10,103 nt of DNA from Verrucomicrobia bacterium UBA1727 (GCA_002315875.1 DCIL01000052.1:39224-49326), one strand, 5' to 3'. Counted from the stretch's first letter, positions 1-7,195 are shown. Notes: generated by a model from the sequence alone, not told the origin. Made by a program: numbers and translations.

Positions 1-510
1 TGGGAGTTCGACGACATCTACGACTTCATCCACTCGAAGAAGACGCTCGTCGCCAACAACAACCACCAGCCGATCCGCGAGAAGGAAGACATCCAGCTTT
101 TCGAGCGCAATCTCCCGGGCGAGACGGGCGCGGGCTTCTCCGCGAATCAGCCGCTGACCAAGACGCGTCCCGTCGAGCAGTGCGACGTCATTCAGAAGAA
201 CGTCTGGGGCTATAGGATCGGCGAGAAGAACTTCCGCACGCCTGAGGACGTCACGACGATGATCGTCAAGTGCGCCGCGAAGAATCTCAACCTTCTCATG
301 AACATCGGGCCGGACGGGTCGGGACAACTTCCGAAGCGCGCCGTCGAGGTGATGGCTGAGGTCGGCAAGTGGATGCGCGCGAACGGGCATGCGATCTACG
401 GCACCGTCAACGGTCCTATCCAGGAGAAGAACCGCGTCTCCACGAAGAAGGGGGACCAGGTCTATGTCTTCCGTCTCGAGGAAGGCAAGTACCCGGTGCT
501 GGAGAAATAA
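1..510 (+). CDS. Alpha-L-fucosidase, GH29 family, C-terminal part (5' end outside window)
   Basis: This is the last 169 residues of a glycoside hydrolase that removes alpha-linked L-fucose from glycans; frame 1 is open from the first base to the TAA at 508-510. The family call rests on WGYRIGEKNFRTPEDV (about residues 70-85) followed by AKNLNLLMNIGPDGSGQLP and GKWMRANGHAIYGT, the typical end of the GH29 barrel in which the NxGPxxDG-like turn and the 'GxWLxxNGEAIYGT' helix are conserved. The catalytic aspartate nucleophile and any signal peptide would lie upstream of the window and cannot be checked. The usual C-terminal beta-sandwich is absent or very short, because the protein stops about 35 residues after the IYGT motif. 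The gene ends 4 bases before the rRNA methyltransferase. Together with the GH50-like fusion further downstream it suggests use of fucose-containing polysaccharides. Family confidence is high; substrate linkage is unknown. Confidence 0.88.
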   Translation, partial: WEFDDIYDFIHSKKTLVANNNHQPIREKEDIQLFERNLPGETGAGFSANQPLTKTRPVEQCDVIQKNVWGYRIGEKNFRTPEDVTTMIVKCAAKNLNLLMNIGPDGSGQLPKRAVEVMAEVGKWMRANGHAIYGTVNGPIQEKNRVSTKKGDQVYVFRLEEGKYPVLEK

Positions 511-514
511 GGAT

Positions 515-1696
515 TTGAAGAGCATAACCTTAAAGGCGGGACGCGAACGCAGCGTTCTCAAGGGGCATCCGTGGATCTTCTCGGGTGCTCTTGCCGATAT
601 TCCTGAAGACGCCACGCCGATTTCAGGCGAGACGGTCGAGGTCTGCGATGCGAAGGGTGTGAAACTCGGGCTCGGCTGGTATTCGCCGGCGAGTCAGATT
701 CGCGTGCGAATGCTTCCGCTCGGAGATGACGTTTCATCGGTTGTCGGTGCCGCGGTCGGACGTCGCGCCGACTTCTTTGCCCAAGGTTATACTAACGCCG
801 TGCGACTCGTAAACGCCGAGTCGGACGGACTACCAGGCGTTGTCGCCGATTATTACGCCGGCTTCGTCGTCCTTCAGCTTACCTCCGCCGGTGCGGATGC
901 GAATCGAGAAGTGATAGCAGATGCGCTGATGACCTTCGCTCCGTTCTGCCGCGGAGTGAGCGAGCGCCTTGATCTCAAGGATCGCGAGAAGGAGGGACTG
1001 CGCATCGCCGAGTTCGAAAACCTTCGTGGGGAAGAACCGCCGGATGAGATTGAGATAACTGAAGGTCCGTGCAAGTTCCTCGTGGACGTCCGCAAGGGAC
1101 ACAAGACCGGCTTCTATCTCGATCAGCGCGATGCGCGTATGCTCGTGGGTTCTCTCGCCAACGGCTGCGAGGTGCTCAACTGCTTTTCGTATACGGGCGG
1201 GTTCGGACTCTTCGCGCGCGCTTGCGGAGCGGCGAAGGTCTCGCAGGTCGATATCAGCGGCGAGGCGCTGGCGATGGCTAAGAAGAACGAGCATCTCGTC
1301 CATATGTGCGGCACCGAGATGGAGTATGTCGAGGCCGATGTCTTCGAGTATCTGCGCAAGTGCCGCGATTCTGGCAGGAAGTTCGACATGATCGTTCTCG
1401 ATCCGCCGAAGTTCGCCGCAGTGAAGTCGCAGGTGATGAAGGCCGCGCGCGGCTATAAGGACATCAATCTTCTCGCGATGAAGCTATTGAAGCCGAACGG
1501 ATTTCTTGCGACTTTCTCCTGCTCGGGGGCGATGACGAGCGAACTTTTCGACAAAGTCGTTTCCGAGGCCGCGGTGGACGCAGGACGCTCGTTCCAGATC
1601 GTTACGCGTACTCGTCAGGGACTTGACCATCCAACTCTACTGTCGTTTCCCGAGGGCAATTATCTCAAGGGCGTGATTCTGCGCGCCGTGAATTGA
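515..1696 (+). CDS. rlmI: Class I SAM-dependent rRNA methyltransferase, RlmI-like (23S rRNA m5C)
   Basis: Probable cytosolic enzyme that methylates a cytosine of 23S rRNA (C1962 in the E. coli enzyme) using SAM. Starting at TTG 515 gives 393 residues, very close to E. coli RlmI, and an N-terminus (MKSITLKAGRERSVLKGHPWIFSGA) that matches the start of the family's PUA RNA-binding domain. The upstream in-frame ATG at 389 lies inside the fucosidase and gives unrelated, arginine-rich sequence, and the next in-frame ATG falls after the PUA domain, so TTG is preferred. Purine-rich GGAG (501-504) and AAGGA (509-513) precede it. After the PUA domain (about 1-75) comes GHKTGFYLDQR (about 195-205), SAM motif I NCFSYTGGFG (222-231), the catalytic motif LDPPKF (295-300) and FSCSG (334-338), whose cysteine is the expected motif VI residue. 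It sits between two glycosidase genes and is probably co-transcribed with the fucosidase, with no obvious functional link. Confidence 0.88.
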   Translation: MKSITLKAGRERSVLKGHPWIFSGALADIPEDATPISGETVEVCDAKGVKLGLGWYSPASQIRVRMLPLGDDVSSVVGAAVGRRADFFAQGYTNAVRLVNAESDGLPGVVADYYAGFVVLQLTSAGADANREVIADALMTFAPFCRGVSERLDLKDREKEGLRIAEFENLRGEEPPDEIEITEGPCKFLVDVRKGHKTGFYLDQRDARMLVGSLANGCEVLNCFSYTGGFGLFARACGAAKVSQVDISGEALAMAKKNEHLVHMCGTEMEYVEADVFEYLRKCRDSGRKFDMIVLDPPKFAAVKSQVMKAARGYKDINLLAMKLLKPNGFLATFSCSGAMTSELFDKVVSEAAVDAGRSFQIVTRTRQGLDHPTLLSFPEGNYLKGVILRAVN

Positions 1697-1715
1697 TTCA
1701 GTTTTAACTGCAATG

Positions 1716-1720
1716 AAAGG
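1716..1720 (+). promoter_or_regulatory. Ribosome binding site that decides the start of the GH50-like fusion gene
   Basis: AAAGG lies 7 bases before the ATG at 1728. The alternative in-frame ATG at 1713 has no purine-rich element before it and would place five extra residues (MKGQS) in front of an otherwise normal signal peptide. Position 1728 is therefore preferred. Confidence 0.6.
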
Positions 1721-1727
1721 TCAGTCG

Positions 1728-4700
1728 ATGAAAATCAAAGCAACTGCCGCAGCCATCTTGATGATTCCGATGATCGCCTCGGCGGCGGAAACCGTGCTGT
1801 GGCCGGGTGACGCCAAGGCAGAACTCAAGGCGCAACCGTCGTCCACCCTCGCGTTTGCCGCGGACGGCACCGCGCTCGTTGACACCGGCGTCAAGTATAC
1901 CTGGCCTGGCGTGCGGCTTGATTTCAAGGGGAATCGCGATCTTTCGAAGTTCGGCTCGCTCGTCTTCGCCGTCTCGAATCGTCTTGATCGCAAGGTGACG
2001 GTGATGGTGAGCGTCAAATGCCGCAACTACCAGGGCAAGTCCCCGGGCGGACAGCGCGCGCTGCGTCCCCACGAAGCAGCTAATCTCGTCGTCAATCTCT
2101 CGCCGATGCCCTGGCAACTCGACAAGCCCTGCAAGTTCATCGGTATGAACGGATACCCTGCGGCGGGTGGTGTCGGGGACGGTGTCTTTGATGTTTCAAA
2201 CGTCGCGTCGATCCACATCTTCGTCACCGAGCCGAGCTCTCCGCATGCCTTTGCGCTCTCGAAGGTCACAGCGGGTGGCGCGCCGACGAAGGCGAAGCTG
2301 CTGAAGACGGACGAATTCTTCCCGTTCGTGGATCGTTACGGACAGTTCAAGCATGACGAGTGGCCTGGCAAGGTGCATTCCGACAAGGATCTCAAGGATC
2401 AGGCCGCGGAGGAGAGCGTCTGGCTTCGCAATCATGAGAAGTATGCGATTCCGGACTGCGACGAGTATGGCGGCTGGACGAAGGGTCCGAAGCTGAAGGC
2501 AACGGGATTTTTCCGCACCGAGAAGGTCAACGGCAAGTGGTGGCTCGTGGACCCGAACGGATACCTCTTCTTCTCCCACGGCGTCACCTGCATCAACAGC
2601 GGCGAGGGCGTGACCGCGATCGGCCACCGTGAGAATTATTTTGAAGAGCTTCCAGATCGGAAGGACAAGGTCTTCGGCCGCTTCTACGGCAAGGCCTGGC
2701 ATGCTGCGGCGAAGGGTTTCTATTCCCAGACCAACAACGTGCCTTTCGATCTTTATAACATCGGCGCGGCGAACATGGTCCGCAAGTACGGCAAGGATTG
2801 GTCCTCGATCGCCGCGACGCTTGCGCACCGCCGTCTGCATGCGTGGGGACTCAACACGGTCGCGAACTGGTCGCAGTACCAGGTGTATTCGCTGAGGAAG
2901 ACCCCGTACACCGTGACCTTCGGCACTGGCGGAATGCCGCGGCTCGAGAAGTCCGGCGGCTGGTGGGGCAAGCTTCCAGATCCCTTCCATCCTGATTTCG
3001 AAAAGACCCTCCGTCAGCGCGCGCGGCAGGTCGCCAAGCAGATGAAGGACGATCCGTGGTGTCTCGGTGTCTTCGTTGACAATGAGCTCGCCTGGAATCG
3101 CAACTGCGATCTCGAGAACGTGGCGGACTGCTACTTCAAGAAGGTTGCGAAGGTCGTCCACGAAGAGATTCCCAACCACCTCTACCTCGGCTCGCGCATC
3201 GCAGGCGGTCCCGATGAAACGCTCGCCATCGCGGCGAAGTACTGCGACGTCGTTTCGGCTAACGTCTACCGTCACATGATGGATCGCGATCTGCCGGCTG
3301 GGAGCGTGGATAAGCCGATGATCAACGGCGAATACCATTTCGGCGCGCTGGACCGCGGCATGTTCCATACGGGACTCGTCGCCACCGACAATCAGGCGGA
3401 CCGTGCCGAGTGCTACAAGCGGTACGTGAACAGCTGTCTCGATCATCCTCGCTTCGTCGGCACGCACTGGTTCCAGTGGAAGGATCAGCCGCTTACCGGC
3501 CGTGGCGATGGCGAGAACTATCAGATCGGCTTCCTGAACATCGTCGACAATCCGAACACCGAACTCGTCAACGCCTCGCGTGAGATCGGTCGTACGATGT
3601 ACGAGCGGCGTTTCAACGGACCCAAGAAGCCGAAGGTCGCGCAGAACGATCTCAACTACTGGTGTACTTGGGGCATCCAGGGTTCAACCGCCAAGAAGAG
3701 TAAGGAAGAGGGCATCATCCAGTTTGACGGCGATCAGGGCGGCACGACCATGCAGCGCGCCAACCTGAACGAGAAGACGCTGTTCGGCCCCAAGGGCTGG
3801 GCGACGACGTTCTTCCCGAGGATTCGCAAGGACATGTATCTCCTCCTGGATGACGGCTGGGACGTTCCTCCTATCACCCTCGCCACCGGCACGAACATGT
3901 GGATGTTCTCGCGCTGCTATCCCGACCCCGAGCGATTCCCCTCGCTTACGGGCAGCGAGGGTGAACGCCTCTGTCAGCTCAACGAGCGCGTCAAGTCCTG
4001 TGGCTGGAAAGGTCTCGCGCTTTGGATCGCCTGTCACTGTCCGGGCGAGAGTGGCTGGAACGAGAAGACGAAGTCCTTCGGCTTTTTCGACGATGCGAAG
4101 TGCCGCGCTTCCTGGGCGCAGCGCATGCGCTGGTCGAAGGAGGCGGGCGTGCGCTATTGGAAGGTGGACTGGGGCGTTCACGCTTCCGAGTCCGGCTTCC
4201 GTCAGCTGATGAGCGAGGTGAAGGAAGAGGTCTATCCCGAACTCGTGCTCGAGCATTGCTGGAGCATGAAGCCGCTCAACGGCTTCTGGCCGCAGAAAGA
4301 CGGCACCAATGCCGGTCCGCGCCGCCTTTTCGGTGACGAGCGCTGGGAGGCGTTGCGTACTCGCTTCACGCAGATTCTCGCTTCGTCCGACGTCTTCCGC
4401 ACCTACGACTTCATGGGTGGTGTCGGAATCGCCACTACGCTTGAGCGTCTCGCCTATTTCTCGCAGATCGCCGAAGCGTCCAACATGAAGGTCGTATTCA
4501 ACGTCGAGAACCTCAAGATAGTTGCCGCGACGCTCGGCTACAGTGTCGGGATGATGGAAAACTGGGATCCGAAAGATCCCGTGCGCTATCACGACATGTT
4601 CTACCGCTGGCAGAAGATCGCGCCGCCGTACGGACACGATCTCGGCATCAAGACGTATTACAGCAAGGAGTCGCTCGAAGAGCACGTCGATGTCAAGGAC

Positions 4701-5147
4701 TCCTGGTACACGCCTTGCAACAACAGCCGAGTTTCCCAGATCGCGCCGGCTGAAATTTCGCGCGGCATTGAGTTGCCGAAGTTCAAGCGGATGCTCAACA
4801 AGGGACTGCGCCCGTACGCTGCCGTCGGACGCTATCCGAACGGTGCGCTCGCGCTCGCCACCTTCGCTCGCACTCATGGCGATAGGAAAGCCGAAAAGGG
4901 TTTGGCCGAGTATGAGGTCGATGCGGCGCTCGAGAAGGGCAAGCCATGTCTCGTGTCCGCGATCGGACAGTGGGTGCTCAAGGGCGGACTCGTCGGCGGC
5001 ACCAAAGTCATGGCCACGGGTGCGGATGGCAAGAAGGTCGACGTTACCGATCAGGTCGTGAAGAATGCGGACGGTTCGGTCACGCTCAAGGTCGGTGTGG
5101 TGCGTTCCAATTGCGACATCTGGTGCGCGATTCTGGAGGTCGAGTGA
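1728..5147 (+). CDS. Exported two-domain glycoside hydrolase: GH50-like barrel fused to a GH27/GH36-like barrel
   Basis: Large secreted enzyme of 1139 residues. Residues 1-20 (MKIKATAAAILMIPMIASAA) form a signal peptide. Residues 21-190 look like a beta-sandwich module. Residues about 255-630 resemble GH50 beta-agarases: GFFRTEKVNGKWWLVDPNGYLFFSHGVT (260-287), FVDNELAW with the likely acid/base E453, and MINGEYHFGALDRGMFHTG with the likely nucleophile E535, then THWFQWKDQP. After a short linker, residues about 640-1139 look like a clan GH-D barrel plus a C-terminal beta domain: YLLLDDGWD (704-712), GLALWIACHCPGESGW, and RYWKVDWG with candidate nucleophile D814. D888 in SSDVFRTYD is a candidate acid/base. 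GH50 enzymes act on agar-type galactans and GH27/36 on alpha-galactosides, so stepwise galactan degradation is a reasonable inference. The second domain call is by motif only. The stop is 4 bases before the fumarase alpha start. Confidence 0.8.
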   Translation: MKIKATAAAILMIPMIASAAETVLWPGDAKAELKAQPSSTLAFAADGTALVDTGVKYTWPGVRLDFKGNRDLSKFGSLVFAVSNRLDRKVTVMVSVKCRNYQGKSPGGQRALRPHEAANLVVNLSPMPWQLDKPCKFIGMNGYPAAGGVGDGVFDVSNVASIHIFVTEPSSPHAFALSKVTAGGAPTKAKLLKTDEFFPFVDRYGQFKHDEWPGKVHSDKDLKDQAAEESVWLRNHEKYAIPDCDEYGGWTKGPKLKATGFFRTEKVNGKWWLVDPNGYLFFSHGVTCINSGEGVTAIGHRENYFEELPDRKDKVFGRFYGKAWHAAAKGFYSQTNNVPFDLYNIGAANMVRKYGKDWSSIAATLAHRRLHAWGLNTVANWSQYQVYSLRKTPYTVTFGTGGMPRLEKSGGWWGKLPDPFHPDFEKTLRQRARQVAKQMKDDPWCLGVFVDNELAWNRNCDLENVADCYFKKVAKVVHEEIPNHLYLGSRIAGGPDETLAIAAKYCDVVSANVYRHMMDRDLPAGSVDKPMINGEYHFGALDRGMFHTGLVATDNQADRAECYKRYVNSCLDHPRFVGTHWFQWKDQPLTGRGDGENYQIGFLNIVDNPNTELVNASREIGRTMYERRFNGPKKPKVAQNDLNYWCTWGIQGSTAKKSKEEGIIQFDGDQGGTTMQRANLNEKTLFGPKGWATTFFPRIRKDMYLLLDDGWDVPPITLATGTNMWMFSRCYPDPERFPSLTGSEGERLCQLNERVKSCGWKGLALWIACHCPGESGWNEKTKSFGFFDDAKCRASWAQRMRWSKEAGVRYWKVDWGVHASESGFRQLMSEVKEEVYPELVLEHCWSMKPLNGFWPQKDGTNAGPRRLFGDERWEALRTRFTQILASSDVFRTYDFMGGVGIATTLERLAYFSQIAEASNMKVVFNVENLKIVAATLGYSVGMMENWDPKDPVRYHDMFYRWQKIAPPYGHDLGIKTYYSKESLEEHVDVKDSWYTPCNNSRVSQIAPAEISRGIELPKFKRMLNKGLRPYAAVGRYPNGALALATFARTHGDRKAEKGLAEYEVDAALEKGKPCLVSAIGQWVLKGGLVGGTKVMATGADGKKVDVTDQVVKNADGSVTLKVGVVRSNCDIWCAILEVE

Positions 5148-5151
5148 CGCA

Positions 5152-5988
5152 ATGAAGACCGTCGACAGAATCGTCAAGTTGATCGGAGACGTTTCATCGT
5201 CTCTGCCGACAGACGTGCTCGCGTCACTGAAGCGCGTCGGACGCAAGGAGACGAAGGGATCGCCCGCCGCTGTGGTCATCGACACCATTCTCGAGAATTG
5301 TGCGCTCGCGAAGAAGAAGAGAGTTCCGCTCTGTCAGGATACGGGCACGCTCGCGTTTTACGTGAATGAGTCCCTGCGGCGCAAGGTCACGCCCGCTGTG
5401 ATCAAGCGGGCCGTGGCAATTGCGACCGAGCGCGGTTACTTGCGCAAGAACTGCATTGATTCGGTGACCGGATTCTCTTACGATGATAATTGCACTGAAG
5501 GCGCTCCCGTGATCCATTACTGCGAACGCGAAGGCGTGACGCTTATTCTCAAGGGCGGCGGCAGCGAGAATATGTCGCGGCAGTATTCGCTGCCGGATTC
5601 GTCGCTTGGAGCGGGACGCGACCTCGAAGGCGTCCGCAAGTGCATTCTCGACGCGGTGCAGAAGATCCAGGGTTACGGCTGCGCGCCCGGCATACTAGGC
5701 ATCTGCATCGGTGGCGATCGCGCCACGGCCTATGAAGTCGCCAAGGAGCAGTTGCTGCGTCCGCTCGACGAGAAGGTCTCGGTGACGTCCGCAAACGCCG
5801 CGCTATTGAAACTCGAGAAGCGAATCCTTAAAGAGGCCAATTCGCTCGGTATCGGTCCCATGGGGCTTGGTGGCAAGACAACGCTTCTCGGAGTCAAGAT
5901 TGCCTCGCGTCCGCGCGTACCTGCGTCTTTCTTCGTTACGATTGCCTACATGTGCTGGGCGTGCAGAAGGGGAAGTTGTGAGGGTTGA
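5152..5988 (+). CDS. fumA: Fumarate hydratase class I, alpha subunit (TtdA/FumA N-terminal type)
   Basis: Alpha subunit (278 residues) of the two-subunit, oxygen-sensitive [4Fe-4S] fumarase that interconverts fumarate and malate in the cytosol; a related tartrate dehydratase cannot be excluded. 'fumA' here means the alpha subunit, not the E. coli isozyme. Three cysteines stand where the family places cluster ligands: C61 in PLCQDTG, C177 in YGCAPGILGICIGGD, and C268 in AYMCWACRR. KGGGSENMSR (134-143) and GIGPMGLGGKTTLLGVKI (233-250) are also typical. The region usually written GDNTP reads DDNCTEGAP (111-119), a small insertion close to a conserved substrate-binding stretch. ATG 5152 is chosen because upstream in-frame sequence is the tail of the glycosidase in another frame; GGAGG (5135-5139) precedes it with a rather long 12-base spacer. 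The stop TGA lies inside the GTTGAGA repeat tract. The beta gene follows in the same frame. Confidence 0.9.
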   Translation: MKTVDRIVKLIGDVSSSLPTDVLASLKRVGRKETKGSPAAVVIDTILENCALAKKKRVPLCQDTGTLAFYVNESLRRKVTPAVIKRAVAIATERGYLRKNCIDSVTGFSYDDNCTEGAPVIHYCEREGVTLILKGGGSENMSRQYSLPDSSLGAGRDLEGVRKCILDAVQKIQGYGCAPGILGICIGGDRATAYEVAKEQLLRPLDEKVSVTSANAALLKLEKRILKEANSLGIGPMGLGGKTTLLGVKIASRPRVPASFFVTIAYMCWACRRGSCEG

Positions 5989-6042
5989 GAAGGTTGAGAG
6001 AGTTGAGATGTTGAGAGAGTTGAGAGGGTTGAGATGTTGAGA
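5984..6042 (+). repeat. GTTGAGA tandem array with 26-base super-period at the fumA/fumB junction
   Basis: Seven exact copies of GTTGAGA start at 5984, 5993, 6002, 6010, 6019, 6028 and 6036. The spacings are 9, 9, 8, 9, 9, 8, so the array has a 26-base higher-order period: 5984-6009 and 6010-6035 differ at 3 positions, and a third copy begins at 6036. The array includes the alpha-subunit stop codon (5986-5988), the whole intergenic space and the first codons of the beta subunit. It is purine-rich on the + strand, and AGAGGG (6023-6028) within it is the only Shine-Dalgarno-like element for the beta start. Each copy contains TGA, giving stops in all three frames. Confidence 0.9.
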
Positions 6043-6609
6043 AGTTTGGATTTTCCTTTTGATGAGCGGACTGTGAGATCGCTCAAGGCCGGGGACGCGG
6101 TTTCGATCTCCGGTCGCATCTATACCGGACGCGACAAGTTTCACAAGTACTTTGCGGACGGCGGACGCTTGCCGGTCGATTTCAAGAATGGCGCGCTCTT
6201 TCATTGCGGACCGGTTTGCGTGAGTGACGGCAAGGACGGCTGGCGCGTGGTTGCCGCGGGTCCGACTACCAGCGTTCGTGAGAATCCCTACGAGCCGGCG
6301 TTCATTGCCGCATCGGGAGTTCGGCTCATCATCGGCAAGGGGGGAATGGACGCGCAGACGCTTGCGGCGTGCAAGAAGTACGGCGCGGTCTACATCCAGG
6401 CCGTCGGCGGCGCGGGCGCGCTTTACGCCGCGGCAGTTCGGAAAGTCGCCGGTGTTTCGCTACTGAAGGAATTCGGCGCGGCCGAGGCCGTCTGGCATTT
6501 CGACGTCGAGGACTTTCGTGGCATCGTGGCGATGGACAGCCATGGTAATTCGCTTTTTGACAAAGTGCAACAAACCTCAGCCAATCTCTTATCTTCTCTT
6601 TCTACATAA
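6034..6609 (+). CDS. fumB: Fumarate hydratase class I, beta subunit (TtdB/FumA C-terminal type)
   Basis: Partner of the preceding alpha subunit; 191 residues. 'fumB' means beta subunit, not the E. coli isozyme. Family features in order: VRSLKAGDAVSISGRIYTGRDKFHKYF (14-40), the active-site segment AAGPTTSVRENPYEP (74-88), IIGKGGMDAQTL (99-110), KKYGAVYIQAVGGAGALYA (114-132), and the C-terminal WHFDVEDFRGIVAMDSHGNSLF (154-175). The ATG lies in the GTTGAGA array, with AGAGGG 5 bases upstream; an ATG at 6008 in the array is in another frame and stops after ten codons. The protein runs about 16 residues past the usual LF/LY end, with a tail (DKVQQTSANLLSSLST) partly encoded by a pyrimidine-rich stretch, so the tail may be a by-product of the low-complexity sequence that follows. 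The coding frame is the same as that of the alpha gene, from which it is separated by three in-frame TGA codons. Confidence 0.9.
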   Translation: MLRSLDFPFDERTVRSLKAGDAVSISGRIYTGRDKFHKYFADGGRLPVDFKNGALFHCGPVCVSDGKDGWRVVAAGPTTSVRENPYEPAFIAASGVRLIIGKGGMDAQTLAACKKYGAVYIQAVGGAGALYAAAVRKVAGVSLLKEFGAAEAVWHFDVEDFRGIVAMDSHGNSLFDKVQQTSANLLSSLST

Positions 6610-6611
6610 TA

Positions 6612-6667
6612 TTTCACCTTTAACTTTTCCCCTTTCACTTTTCCCTTTTCCTTTTTCCTTTTTCCTT
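6612..6667 (+). repeat. Polypyrimidine tract with a mirror repeat before luxS
   Basis: Nearly the whole fumB-luxS gap is C and T on the + strand; from 6631 to 6667 the only purine is the A at 6637. TTTTTCC occurs at 6652-6658 and 6659-6665, preceded by shorter TTTTCC/TTTTCCC units, so the tract looks like slippage-derived tandem repeats with a period of about 7. Bases 6648-6667 read the same in both directions on one strand (a perfect mirror repeat), the pattern associated with intramolecular triplex DNA. No hairpin terminator and no Shine-Dalgarno element is present. Confidence 0.8.
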
Positions 6668-7183
6668 ATGCTAATTCCATCGTTTCAGGTTGATCACACC
6701 AAGATCGTTCCCGGAATTTACGTCTCGCGCACCGATACGCTCGGCGCGGAGACCGTAACGACCTATGACATCCGGATGAAACATCCGAACATCGAGCCGG
6801 CGATTCATCCCAACGCGATGCATACGATCGAGCATGTCGTTGCGACTTTTCTGCGCAACGATCCAGTTTGGAAGGACAAGGTCGTCTATTGGGGACCGAT
6901 GGGATGTCTTACCGGATCCTACCTCATCATGAAGGGCGCACCCGATCCCGAAAAGGATCTCGCACCGTTGATGATCGCGGCGTTTCGTCATCTTGCCGAT
7001 TACGAAGGGGAGATTCCCGGCGCGACGGCGGTGAACTGTGGGAACTTCCGCCTGCACGATCTTGCGATGGCGAAGTGGGAGGCGGCTGAATTCGTCAAGC
7101 GCCTTGAGTCCGCACCGTCCTTCAAGTATCCGACGGTAGAGCGCATCAAGGTCGAAGGCGACCGTACATTTTTCGATTCATAA
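6668..7183 (+). CDS. luxS: S-ribosylhomocysteine lyase LuxS (autoinducer-2 synthesis)
   Basis: Cytosolic metalloenzyme that splits S-ribosylhomocysteine into homocysteine and DPD, the precursor of autoinducer-2, in the activated methyl cycle. The 171-residue length is normal. The N-terminus FQVDHTKIVPGIYVSR matches the family start. The metal-binding HTIEH (H52 and H56, with E55 as the expected general base), the catalytic cysteine C80 in GPMGCLTG, and the third metal ligand C124 in VNCGNFRLHDLAMAK are all present, so it should be active. ATG 6668 gives the conventional length. It is preceded immediately by a polypyrimidine tract with no Shine-Dalgarno sequence, so initiation must rely on another mechanism (S1-type binding, coupling or a leaderless transcript). 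No mtn/pfs nucleosidase, its usual metabolic partner, is in the window. The next gene begins 12 bases after its stop. Confidence 0.95.
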   Translation: MLIPSFQVDHTKIVPGIYVSRTDTLGAETVTTYDIRMKHPNIEPAIHPNAMHTIEHVVATFLRNDPVWKDKVVYWGPMGCLTGSYLIMKGAPDPEKDLAPLMIAAFRHLADYEGEIPGATAVNCGNFRLHDLAMAKWEAAEFVKRLESAPSFKYPTVERIKVEGDRTFFDS

Positions 7184-7195
7184 CATTATACGCAA

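Noticed and set aside
1699..1710. Short inverted repeat CAGTT-TT-AACTG between rlmI and the glycosidase gene, considered as terminator or operator
   Set aside because: The stem is only 5 bases and AT-rich, the loop is 2 bases, and there is no following T-run; it is expected by chance.
2196..3467. 423-codon open frame on the minus strand
   Set aside because: It is the antisense shadow of the well-supported GH50-like domain; composition and lack of motifs argue against a real gene.
3684..5288. 534-codon open frame on the minus strand
   Set aside because: It lies antisense to the glycosidase and fumarase alpha genes, is rich in Arg, Val, Leu and Ala in the manner of GC-rich shadow frames, and shows no recognisable domain.
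5986..6033. TGA read as an amino acid, fusing the two fumarase genes
   Set aside because: TGA ends rlmI, the glycosidase gene, the HydG-like gene and the COG1313-like gene at sensible positions, so it is a normal stop here.
5984..6042. The GTTGAGA array considered as a CRISPR array
   Set aside because: Units are 7 bases with 1-2 base spacers; there are no unique spacers and no cas genes.
7181..7195. TTATAC before the HydG-like gene considered as a -10 box
   Set aside because: It is only a few bases from the ATG and has no convincing -35 at the right distance; read-through from luxS is simpler.
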